Source of the DNA: a bacterium
GTDB lineage: Bacteria; Babelota; Babeliae; Babelales; Vermiphilaceae
Length of the DNA: 12,215 nt
NCBI GenBank assembly: GCA_030626185.1
Contig: DAOUPL010000025.1
Location: 1-12,215, forward strand
Direction of reading: 5' to 3'
Both the position numbers and the translations under genes were made by a program. The notes under the pieces are model-generated. The model was not told where the DNA came from. It was given only the letters and a program-made list of their open reading frames with translations, and ran no database searches. This document shows, piece after piece, positions 1 through 5,992 of the stretch; position 1 is the first letter of the stretch, and each line of letters opens with the position of its first letter.

Positions 1-1
1 A

Positions 2-151
2 AGCATACCTAGGAGTATTTTATATTTTTACCAAACTTCTGTAACGCTAAAAGCATTTTCAAGTCTCACTGGTCAAACCAGTGGTTTACTTTTTCATCTT
101 TTAATTAAACAATGTTGTAAAAAATTACCCCAACCAACAAAAAATTATTAG
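2..151 (+). pseudogene. Out-of-phase upstream coding fragment of the ankyrin-repeat gene (5' end outside the window)
   Basis: From the window edge a frame is open for 49 codons and ends at TAG 149-151. The downstream ankyrin frame is open from 105 (after TAA 102-104) but has no ATG, GTG or TTG until 207. The two frames overlap at an A6 run (139-144). Removing one A joins them as ...LPQPTK-IISFLIQIGADPT..., which is a proper ankyrin second helix and GADP turn. This suggests that the gene begins left of the window and carries a +1-nt lesion, through real decay or a base-calling error. The upstream residues (for example GLLFHLLIKQCCKKL) look helical but are not a clear ankyrin match, and 49 open codons alone is not strong evidence. 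The support comes mainly from how well the join works. Confidence 0.55.
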
Positions 152-206
152 TTTTCTAATCCAAATTGGAGCCGATCCAACATCTAGTTTAATAACTGCA
201 ATAAAG

Positions 207-785
207 ATGATTCACCCTGTCGATGAAACACTTAGAGAGCTAATTGTAAAAAACATACAACTACTTATTAATGAAGGTGCTAATCCCAATACTCAAGACC
301 GTATGGGCAAAACCCCTTTACACCTTGTAGTGAATTTATCCACTTACTCTAGAATGCCTAACATAATTGCTTCCTTCCGAAAACTGAAAGCAGATCTTAT
401 TCAATTACTTCTTAACGCGGGCGCTGATCCAAATATTCTAGATCGTAGAGGTCTAACCCCTTTTAGCGAAGCTGTGTCTTTAAGTGATAACAGAAACTAT
501 GCAACAACTCCTATACAATTGATGATTGACAGCGGTAAAGTTTCTTATGAAAATGCACACAGTGCTCTGCAAAGAACAAGAAGCCCACAAATTCGCCAAA
601 TGCTCATAGATTATCTAAATAAATTACAACCAGAATTCATCGCATCACAACCACCAGCACAACGAATACGACGACTACACATACCACAACCAGGATATAC
701 TTTGAACAGCTGCGACAAATTACAACAGCGAGAAGAAATAATGCGAGAACTAGGCCAGCCAAGCCCCCCCCTTACAGAACAATAA
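207..785 (+). CDS. Ankyrin-repeat protein, C-terminal part
   Basis: At least two clear ankyrin repeats are visible: about residues 17-45 (LLINEGANPN...DRMGKTPLHLV) and 64-92 (LIQLLLNAGADPN...RRGLTPFSEAV). A degenerate third follows at about 102-122. Ankyrin repeats are protein-interaction scaffolds and are common among secreted effectors of host-associated bacteria, but no target can be inferred here. The ATG at 207 is probably not the true start. In-frame codons 162-206 encode another repeat end (QIGADPTSSLITAIKM), no Shine-Dalgarno sequence precedes 207, and coding signal continues upstream across a frameshift. The C-terminal 50 residues are Pro/Gln/Arg-rich and contain a C8 homopolymer (764-771). 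No signal peptide or membrane segment is visible in this part. The ankyrin assignment is firm; whether an intact protein is made is doubtful. Confidence 0.8.
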   Translation: MIHPVDETLRELIVKNIQLLINEGANPNTQDRMGKTPLHLVVNLSTYSRMPNIIASFRKLKADLIQLLLNAGADPNILDRRGLTPFSEAVSLSDNRNYATTPIQLMIDSGKVSYENAHSALQRTRSPQIRQMLIDYLNKLQPEFIASQPPAQRIRRLHIPQPGYTLNSCDKLQQREEIMRELGQPSPPLTEQ

Positions 786-793
786 CAACAATA

Positions 794-832
794 AATAACT
801 AAGGTGGCAACACATTTGCCACCTTAGTTATT
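794..832 (+). terminator. Perfect 17-bp hairpin, probable terminator of the ankyrin gene
   Basis: The left arm 794-810 (AATAACTAAGGTGGCAA) pairs without mismatch with 816-832 around a 5-nt loop (CACAT). It begins 8 nt after the ankyrin stop codon and lies before the sbcC promoter. The stem has a GC-rich core and A/T-rich flanks. There is no separate U-tract on the plus strand, although the arm itself ends in TTAGTTATT. On the minus strand the flank is T-rich, so it could act bidirectionally. The position makes a terminator the simplest reading. Confidence 0.6.
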
Positions 833-841
833 ACACTAAAA

Positions 842-870
842 TAGAAGATCAGACCACAATATGCTATACT
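842..870 (+). promoter_or_regulatory. Predicted sigma-70 type promoter for sbcC (extended -10)
   Basis: TATACT at 865-870 matches five of six positions of the -10 consensus and is preceded by TGC (862-864), making an extended -10 element. A poor -35 (TAGAAG, 842-847) lies 17 nt upstream, as expected for extended -10 promoters. Transcription would start near 877, about 26 nt before the sbcC ATG. This is inferred from sequence only. Confidence 0.5.
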
Positions 871-902
871 ACTAAAAACGTAATGAACAACGCGAAAATA
901 CA

Positions 903-3620
903 ATGATTCCCCAAACAATACAAATTAAAAACTTTCTCAGTTACGGCGCAGAAAAACAAACAATCGATTTTTCCCCCTATCATCTTATTTGTCTTTCTGG
1001 TAAAAATGGTCACGGCAAATCTGCATTACTTGATGCGATCACCTGGGCAATTTGGGGGTGTGCGCGTAAAGTCAGCAGTGTCAGCAAAGCTGATCAAGGA
1101 TTATTACGCCTTGGTGAGACCAACATGGCAGTGACGTTAGACTTTGTTGCAAACAATACTCTCTATCGCGTTAAGCGTGAATTCACGTTAGCGTATGGCA
1201 AAGCATACACACAACTTGAATTTGGCACAATTTGCCCTGAGACAAATACCTTTATTCCATTGACCGACAAAACATTGCGTGCAACACAAAAAAAAATAGA
1301 ACAGGCAATTGGTCTTGATTTTACCACGTTTGTCAACACTGCATTTTTGCGCCAGGGAAACTCTAATGAATTTTCAAAACGTTCACCTAAAGATCGCAAA
1401 GAAATTATTGCTGCAATTTTAGATCTTGCACAATACGACGCAATAAAAAAACGTGCGCTTGAACATGCAAAACAAGCACACAACGAAAAACAGACCCTTG
1501 CTACGTTATGCGAAAAAATTACTCAAGAAGTTGATAAAAAAGAAGAATTACAAAAACAATTAACTCTGGTTACACAAACTTTAACCACAATCAACACACA
1601 AGAACAAAAACAGACAAAGCAAAAAAACGAGTTACAGAAAAGACGTGACACGTTACAAAAACAGCAACAAGAATGCACAAAAATCACTGAGCAGCATGCA
1701 CAACAACAACGCATGTTTGATGAGCGTATTGATGAATTGCGTATAAATCGTACGCAATGGCGTACGATTCATAAAAAGACGCGCACACTGCCACAAAGTG
1801 ACAAACTCATTACACAAAAAAAAGAATTGCTTGCGCAAATAAAACTAACGCAACAACAAATACAGCAAGAACTTATAATAAAAAATGAATTGTTAGAAAA
1901 AAAAGAATTGTTGCATAAACTTCAACAAGAACTTACTATACAACACAATAAACAAACACAAAAAGAACAAAATCAGCTACACACACTTAATGCACAACAC
2001 CAAACAACAACGCTTGAGAATAAACGAACAACAGACGAACTACACACAACAATAACAACCATTGAAAAAAATGGCATTGAAGAACAAAAGTGTACACAAG
2101 AATTGCAAACGTTACAAAAACAATGCAAAAACGTTGCAGCCATTACAAAACAATTCGAAAAGCGCAAAGAACATTATCAACGCTATGTTGCACAGCACAA
2201 CCTTATTGCTAATGAACTCAAAAAGAGTGCTGATAAACAAAACGTCATGCATGACCTGACCAATCCGAGCTGCCCACTGTGTGAACAAACAATCTCTGCA
2301 CAGCGCAAACGCTTTTTACAAAAAAAATGTGATCAACAAGATAAACAGATGCAAAACACAAAAAAACGCCTTGATCGCATCTTGCCAATACTTAAACAAC
2401 TATTAATTGATCAGCACACACAACTACAGACATTTGCTGAATCACAAAAAACTATTCAACAACTTGAACAAACGACTACTGAGCTTGCAAGACAAAAACA
2501 AACATTACAAACAACGCACGCTACTTTAGAAAAACAAATAACCAAACTTAATAAATTACTAAAAACAGAACAACAAAAAATTGATCTACAAACAAAAATT
2601 ATTGCGCAATTGAGCAAACAGCACGCAGAAATTTGTAACACGCAAACAAAATCATTACGCAGTGAAATAGAAAAACGCACCAAAGAAATTGCAACGTACA
2701 CAAACACACAAAAACAATCAACAGAACAATCACAACAGCTCGACGCCATTGATAAACAACTGGAAGAGCTACAAACGCTGCACCAAGAGAAAAACAAACA
2801 ACACGAGCGTAAATTAACCGTAAGTAGGTTGTGCATCGCGCTGAAAAAACAAAAAATAACGGTGGTAAACTTACGCAAAAAGATCACCGATTTACAACGC
2901 ATAATCACCAAAACTGAACAAGAGATTACTGCTGACTATCAAATGTTGCAAAAAAACAAACAACTCACTACACAAGAAAAAGAACATTCGTTAGAAGAAA
3001 AAGGGAAACTCACCAATGCGTTGCAAAAACTTGAAGCACTGGCAAAAGAATTTAATGATTATCAAAAGCAGATCAAACAACTAAACACAGTTGTAAACGA
3101 TTATGTAACAATCGCGTCAGCAACAAGCAAAAATGGTATTCAAGGACTTTTAATCGAAGATGCTATTCCAGAAATTGAACACGAAGCTAATGCCCTACTC
3201 GCAAAATTAACTGATAATCAAGCGCATATTTTTATTGAGCCAATGCGTGATCTCAAAAAAGGTGGCACCAAAGAGACACTTGACATCAATATTTCTGACA
3301 GCATGGGGATTCGTCCATATGAACTTTTTTCTGGTGGTGAGGCATTTAGAATTGATTTTTGTCTACGAATTGCTATTTCTAAACTTCTCGCTCGTCGCGC
3401 AGGAACCAGCTTACAAACTTTGATTATTGACGAAGGCTTTGGTTCACAAGATGAACAAGGGCTTGCGCACATTATGGAGACGATTTATAAAATTCAAGAT
3501 GATTTTGAAAAAGTTATCATTGTTTCACATTTATCACAACTTAAACACCAATTTCCGGTCCACTTTTTTGTAGAAAAGTTGCCGCATGGTAGTCAGGTGC
3601 ATGTGCTACAACAGGGATAA
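903..3620 (+). CDS. sbcC: Exonuclease subunit SbcC (Rad50-like SMC-family ATPase)
   Basis: This is the ATPase subunit of the SbcCD (Mre11-Rad50) nuclease, which opens hairpins and processes double-strand ends. The 905-residue protein has the full family architecture. Walker A is GKNGHGKS at residues 33-40 and the Q-loop is at about Q151 (FLRQG). Two long Gln/Lys/Glu/Thr-rich coiled-coil arms (about 190-440 and 480-740) flank a zinc hook CPLC (Cys457, Cys460) at the centre. The ABC signature FSGGEAF is around 809-815, Walker B LIIDEGFGS has Asp843 and Glu844, and the switch His is 876. All key residues are present and the length is usual. The frame is intact through many A runs, including A9 at 1288-1296. 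No Shine-Dalgarno sequence precedes the ATG. The nuclease partner sbcD, normally adjacent, is not in this window. The 3' end converges on a small minus-strand pseudogene 3 nt away. Confidence 0.95.
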   Translation: MIPQTIQIKNFLSYGAEKQTIDFSPYHLICLSGKNGHGKSALLDAITWAIWGCARKVSSVSKADQGLLRLGETNMAVTLDFVANNTLYRVKREFTLAYGKAYTQLEFGTICPETNTFIPLTDKTLRATQKKIEQAIGLDFTTFVNTAFLRQGNSNEFSKRSPKDRKEIIAAILDLAQYDAIKKRALEHAKQAHNEKQTLATLCEKITQEVDKKEELQKQLTLVTQTLTTINTQEQKQTKQKNELQKRRDTLQKQQQECTKITEQHAQQQRMFDERIDELRINRTQWRTIHKKTRTLPQSDKLITQKKELLAQIKLTQQQIQQELIIKNELLEKKELLHKLQQELTIQHNKQTQKEQNQLHTLNAQHQTTTLENKRTTDELHTTITTIEKNGIEEQKCTQELQTLQKQCKNVAAITKQFEKRKEHYQRYVAQHNLIANELKKSADKQNVMHDLTNPSCPLCEQTISAQRKRFLQKKCDQQDKQMQNTKKRLDRILPILKQLLIDQHTQLQTFAESQKTIQQLEQTTTELARQKQTLQTTHATLEKQITKLNKLLKTEQQKIDLQTKIIAQLSKQHAEICNTQTKSLRSEIEKRTKEIATYTNTQKQSTEQSQQLDAIDKQLEELQTLHQEKNKQHERKLTVSRLCIALKKQKITVVNLRKKITDLQRIITKTEQEITADYQMLQKNKQLTTQEKEHSLEEKGKLTNALQKLEALAKEFNDYQKQIKQLNTVVNDYVTIASATSKNGIQGLLIEDAIPEIEHEANALLAKLTDNQAHIFIEPMRDLKKGGTKETLDINISDSMGIRPYELFSGGEAFRIDFCLRIAISKLLARRAGTSLQTLIIDEGFGSQDEQGLAHIMETIYKIQDDFEKVIIVSHLSQLKHQFPVHFFVEKLPHGSQVHVLQQG

Positions 3621-3623
3621 CTG

Positions 3624-3900
3624 TTATCCAAATTGTTGCGAACAAACTAATAATCCCAAACAAGTAATTGGTATTGCGTTAACAAATACAATGCGTTTTA
3701 GTTGTTTGTTTCTGTATTCAATGGAATGATTTTTTTGTTTAGATTTGAGTATCAATAAAGAACTTCCAAACTGAACAAGACAAGTAACGTTCCACCAAAA
3801 TTTAATCATACCATTTGATGATTCTTCAGATGAGTTTACCGGTGATGTTTGAAAAACCTAAACAAAACAAGAAACATAATGATCTAAAAAGTTTAGACAT
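3624..3900 (-). pseudogene. Frameshifted small exported membrane protein
   Basis: The ATG at 3898-3900 opens a signal-peptide-like N-terminus (MSKLFRSLCFLFCLGF...) that stops at TGA 3826-3828. The continuing frame, open from 3857, encodes a Ser-rich linker, two hydrophobic segments (around WWNVTCLVQFGSSLLIL and VFVNAIPITCLGLLVC) and a stop at 3624-3626. Dropping one T from a T5 run (plus-strand A5, 3852-3856) joins the halves into about 91 residues: signal peptide, SSEESS linker, TM, basic loop, TM. The start overlaps the stop of the upstream gene (3893-3895), consistent with translational coupling in a tandem array. The organisation matches the neighbouring small exported genes. I do not recognise a family. 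It could be a true pseudogene or an assembly homopolymer error. Its end lies 3 nt from the sbcC stop. Confidence 0.7.
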
Positions 3901-4204
3901 TAATAACACTTTTGTGATTATCATTTTTTTCACAACATGTTCGACAAATAAGCTTTACTGCTTCATACATTACTGCAGCCGTTGAAGGTATAAAATTTGC
4001 ATAAAGCAAAACCTCATAATCAGCTTTAGCACCAGATATACCAACCATAGAAATAGTAATTCCATTGACTATCATCGTGGTGATTGCTAAGGCTCCTAAT
4101 GTTCTGATTGAAAAACACTTTCTATTACCTTCAAATAAACCACCAGATGGCTTTACATTGCAAAAAATAAAAAGAAAAAAACAAGCTAAAAATGCTTTCC
4201 TCAT
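3893..4204 (-). CDS. Small exported/membrane protein of unknown function (array member 4)
   Basis: This 103-residue protein has an N-terminal signal peptide (MRKAFLACFFLFIFCNV, 1-17), a hydrophobic segment at about 36-58 and a second at about 66-86, then a short Cys/Lys-containing tail (CRTCCEK). The ATG at 4204 overlaps the TGA of the upstream frameshifted gene (ATGA), and GAGGAAAG about 4 nt before it serves as a ribosome-binding site inside that gene. The region LLYANFIPSTAAVMYEAVKLI resembles LYLYASMGGVPFVTGLGEI in the upstream pseudogene, which suggests that the two are diverged duplicates. No known domain is recognised. Export or inner-membrane insertion is inferred from the signal peptide and hydrophobicity. 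Confidence 0.7.
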   Translation of the reverse strand: MRKAFLACFFLFIFCNVKPSGGLFEGNRKCFSIRTLGALAITTMIVNGITISMVGISGAKADYEVLLYANFIPSTAAVMYEAVKLICRTCCEKNDNHKSVINV

Positions 4205-4576
4205 ACACTTTCCTCATCAAGTAGTATTTCTTCATCATTAACTCTTTCAACATCTGCATGCCCAAAAAATTTATTTTTAACAACGTAATAACAAATTTCC
4301 CCAAGACCAGTAACAAAGGGCACTCCACCCATGCTTGCATATAAATACAATGTAAAACTATAACCATCATCATCTACAGAAGAAGCTGCAGAAACAAGGC
4401 CTACCGTGCTAGCCTACAGCCAAGCTTGATGCACAGATAACACCACACGTTGTAGTTGCAATCAAGCCAGTTCTCATCGCAGCATTTTTAAATTGTTTTT
4501 TTGTCACCCATCCAGTGTTTACATAGAAATTTGCAAAAAAACTCAACAACAAGCAAGCTAATAATAATTTCTTCAT
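4201..4576 (-). pseudogene. Frameshifted small exported membrane protein (array member 3)
   Basis: The ATG at 4574-4576 starts a signal peptide (MKKLLLACLLLSFFANF) followed by a hydrophobic stretch, and the frame ends at TAG 4409-4411 after 55 residues. Another frame, open from 4413 immediately after its own TAG (4414-4416), continues with STVGLVSAASSVDDD, a hydrophobic region (LYLYASMGGVPFVTGLGEI) and an acidic tail ending at TGA 4201-4203. Removing one base near 4409-4416 (for example one C of the CC at 4413-4414) yields a continuous protein of about 124 residues. Its stop forms an ATGA overlap with the next gene, as in an intact operon. A 16-nt leader identical to that of the upstream gene precedes the ATG. 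The lesion is not in a homopolymer longer than two, so sequencing error is less likely here than at 139-144 or 3852-3856. No family is recognised. Confidence 0.75.
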
Positions 4577-4578
4577 AC

Positions 4579-4594
4579 ACTCTCTTTTATTTTT
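4579..4594 (-). promoter_or_regulatory. Conserved 16-nt leader with weak Shine-Dalgarno, copy 1
   Basis: On the minus strand this reads AAAAATAAAAGAGAGT and ends 2 nt before the ATG of the 4201-4576 pseudogene. An identical 16-mer sits at 4928-4943, also 2 nt before an ATG. AGAGAG is a plausible ribosome-binding site. Identity in a non-coding leader suggests shared ancestry or function in translation. Confidence 0.55.
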
Positions 4595-4601
4595 AATAAT
4601 T

Positions 4602-4925
4602 TTATGATTTAATTATTTTATCAGAATTTTTATATGCTGGAAAACCTGACGTTGCAATATAACTTCCAACAAAAACAGATCCCAAAAGCAATACATCGCG
4701 TACTTTGGTAAACGCTTGACACAAACCTTCACTTGCAAATGGATCATCACTTTCTTGATCACATGCTAAATATAAATTAAGACCGTAAAGGCCACAAAAT
4801 AACCCCGCATAAACAAATGGTACCAAAAGATTGTTTGTTTTATTTTTTTGCTGATCTGAGTTAGCTGATTGTAAAAAACTACTACTTACTAGTGAACATA
4901 AAAAAAATGTATAAAGAAACTTCAT
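4602..4925 (-). CDS. Small exported membrane protein, tandem duplicate (array member 2)
   Basis: This 107-residue protein has a signal peptide MKFLYTFFLCSLVSSSFLQSA (predicted cleavage after QSA, residue 21), a polar DQQKNK segment, a hydrophobic span at about 33-54 (VPFVYAGLFCGLYGLNLYL), an acidic loop with Cys, and a second hydrophobic span at about 76-92. The first 27 residues are nearly identical to those of the neighbouring upstream gene, but the mature parts have diverged while keeping the same two-span layout. The ATG at 4925 is preceded by a purine-rich AGAGAG in a 16-nt leader shared with the next gene. No known family is recognised. It is likely inserted in or exported across the inner membrane, and its function is unknown. 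Confidence 0.75.
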   Translation of the reverse strand: MKFLYTFFLCSLVSSSFLQSANSDQQKNKTNNLLVPFVYAGLFCGLYGLNLYLACDQESDDPFASEGLCQAFTKVRDVLLLGSVFVGSYIATSGFPAYKNSDKIIKS

Positions 4926-4928
4926 AAA
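4850..4928 (-). repeat. Direct repeat copy A (signal-peptide region)
   Basis: This 79-nt stretch matches 5240-5318 at a constant offset of 390 nt, with eight mismatches by eye and no gaps. It covers the first ~25 codons and the start codon of the gene at 4602-4925 plus three upstream bases. Similarity stops abruptly after the DQQK codons, so the repeat marks a partial duplication or a conserved export module. Confidence 0.8.
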
Positions 4929-4943
4929 CTCTCTTTTATTTTT
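4928..4943 (-). promoter_or_regulatory. Conserved 16-nt leader with weak Shine-Dalgarno, copy 2
   Basis: This is identical to 4579-4594 and placed the same 2 nt upstream of the start codon, here of the gene at 4602-4925. The proteins that follow have different N-termini (MKFLY versus MKKLL), so the leader match is not explained by coding similarity. Confidence 0.55.
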
Positions 4944-4952
4944 TACTTATTC

Positions 4953-5315
4953 TTAATCAAAAGATTTATTACCTTTGCAACACTTCTTTTTAACAATCAT
5001 ACTCGCTACTACAACGAATGCAGATATCGCACCAGCTACCTCAAAATTGTACCCAACCTGACAATTTCTCTTCACTGATTGAGTATCCATACCCATCCTC
5101 CAACAAGCATCATCATCTACAAATAAACCACTGGCTTCGCAACACCTCAAAGATATAAGAAAACCATAAAAACCCACACATGTCATATAACAAAGCGTCA
5201 TCATTATCATTTGATAACACTCAGGTTGTTTTTGTTTTTGTTGATCTGGGTTAGCTGATTGTAAAAAACTAGTACTTACTAATAAACATAAAAAAGATGA
5301 ATACAGAAACTTCAT
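4953..5315 (-). CDS. Small exported Cys-rich membrane protein, tandem duplicate (array member 1)
   Basis: I chose the ATG at 5313-5315 (MKFLYSSFLC...) rather than the in-frame ATG at 5330, because the paralogue at 4925 begins at exactly this residue. This gives 120 residues. The signal peptide runs to about QSA (21), followed by DQQKQKQ, a first hydrophobic span at about 34-50 (IMMTLCYMTCVGFYGFL), a Cys-rich loop (RCCEAS, DDDACW, RNC) and a second span at about 90-107 (EVAGAISAFVVVASMIV), with a basic Cys tail KKKCCKGNK. The many cysteines in a probably exported loop suggest disulfides or metal binding, but this is speculation. It lies 34 nt after the nfu stop with no visible terminator between. 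No family is recognised. Confidence 0.75.
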   Translation of the reverse strand: MKFLYSSFLCLLVSTSFLQSANPDQQKQKQPECYQMIMMTLCYMTCVGFYGFLISLRCCEASGLFVDDDACWRMGMDTQSVKRNCQVGYNFEVAGAISAFVVVASMIVKKKCCKGNKSFD

Positions 5316-5318
5316 AAA
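5240..5318 (-). repeat. Direct repeat copy B (signal-peptide region)
   Basis: This is the partner of 4850-4928 in the same orientation, covering the start codon and signal peptide of the gene at 4953-5315. About 90% identity by eye contrasts with weak similarity in the rest of the two genes. Confidence 0.8.
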
Positions 5319-5349
5319 ATTACCACTCATGTTTAACTATTAAAAACTT

Positions 5350-5595
5350 CTACTCTATAACTTGCTCAACTCGCACAACTTCTTTAATATGCTGTTTGAG
5401 CAGTGCTTCAACGCCCATCTTGAGTGTCATTTGCGAAATAGGACACCCAACACACGCGCCATGCAGCTGCACATAAACTACCCCATTTTCAAATTTTTGC
5501 AAAGAAATATCGCCCCCATCCATTTGAATGCGAGGGCGAATATCTTTTTCTAACAGTTGATTAATTTGTGCAATAATCTCTTGTTGGTTAGTCAT
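5350..5595 (-). CDS. NifU C-terminal (Nfu-type) Fe-S cluster scaffold protein
   Basis: This 81-residue single-domain protein matches the Nfu domain. It has an N-terminal helix, the RPRIQMDGGDISL motif (20-32), and the cluster-binding CVGC (Cys48, Cys51) followed by P-x-S-x-x-T-L and the amphipathic helix MGVEALLKQHI. Nfu proteins bind a [4Fe-4S] or [2Fe-2S] cluster, usually between two subunits through this CxxC, and hand it to apo-proteins. There is no N-terminal IscU-like or A-type domain, so this is the minimal form. It lies 25 nt after rplQ on the same strand, with no Shine-Dalgarno sequence at its ATG, and probably belongs to the ribosomal transcript. Other Fe-S assembly genes are not in the window. 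Confidence 0.9.
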   Translation of the reverse strand: MTNQQEIIAQINQLLEKDIRPRIQMDGGDISLQKFENGVVYVQLHGACVGCPISQMTLKMGVEALLKQHIKEVVRVEQVIE

Positions 5596-5620
5596 AAATC
5601 AACAATCAATAATAAACAAA

Positions 5621-5977
5621 CTAAACCCATTCAAGACGCAACATTGGCGCTTGATCGTTAATGCGACGCGCAAGTGGAATAGTACGTGTGTACCCACCAG
5701 GTCTATCGACATAATTTGGAGCAATTTCTTTAAATAACTTTAATACCGCTTCAATTTTGTACGGAATGATCGCTTGCACATGACGACGCGCATTAAATTC
5801 ATTACCAATACGTGCAATTGTTACTAACTTTTCAACCAACTTTTGCACTTCTTTTACACGTGGCTTTGTTGAAGTCAACGAGCCATAAGTAATAAGATGA
5901 ATCGCCTGGTTACGCAGTAACGCACGACGATGCGGTGATTTTTTGTTAAGTTTTTTTCTACCGTTTTGATGTTTCAT
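5621..5977 (-). CDS. rplQ: 50S ribosomal protein L17
   Basis: This is a large-subunit protein located near the peptide exit tunnel. The 118 residues match the family from the N-terminal MKHQNGRKKLNKKSPHRRALLRNQ through LITYGSLTST (loop and helix) to the C-terminal GGYTRTIPLARRINDQAPMLRLE. The length is usual. It is the last ribosomal gene of the alpha-operon order, 15 nt after rpoA. The Shine-Dalgarno AAGGAA overlaps the rpoA stop codon, favouring coupled translation. Confidence 0.97.
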   Translation of the reverse strand: MKHQNGRKKLNKKSPHRRALLRNQAIHLITYGSLTSTKPRVKEVQKLVEKLVTIARIGNEFNARRHVQAIIPYKIEAVLKLFKEIAPNYVDRPGGYTRTIPLARRINDQAPMLRLEWV

Positions 5978-5992
5978 GATTTAATTATTCCT

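Noticed and set aside
1523..2911. Several minus-strand Cys/Val/Ser-rich ORFs inside sbcC
   Set aside because: They are antisense shadows of the Gln/Lys/Thr-rich coiled coil, with unnatural composition and no starts or motifs of their own.
3615..3629. Short palindrome GGATAA-CTG-TTATCC at the sbcC/array convergence
   Set aside because: It has only 6 bp, is AT-rich, lacks a T-tract on either strand and consists largely of the two stop-codon regions. It is not supportable as a terminator.
3624..3809. 61-residue minus-strand ORF as an independent gene
   Set aside because: Coding pattern continues upstream of its ATG (SSEESSNG linker) and fuses to a signal peptide at 3900 after a one-base correction, so it is better read as the 3' part of that gene.
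4131..4373. 80-residue minus-strand ORF (MMMVIVLHCIYMQAW...)
   Set aside because: It is an out-of-frame reading of the 4201-4576 frameshifted gene. The other frame gives a better protein with an acidic tail and an ATGA junction with the next gene.
5316..5330. Upstream ATG at 5330 for the first small exported gene (adds MSGNF)
   Set aside because: The paralogue at 4925 begins at the equivalent of the internal Met, and the extra residues would weaken the signal peptide.
5320..5375. Possible promoter TTGAGC...TTTAAT upstream of the small exported array
   Set aside because: The spacing is about 19 nt and the -35 overlaps the nfu coding end. In AT-rich sequence such matches are expected by chance.
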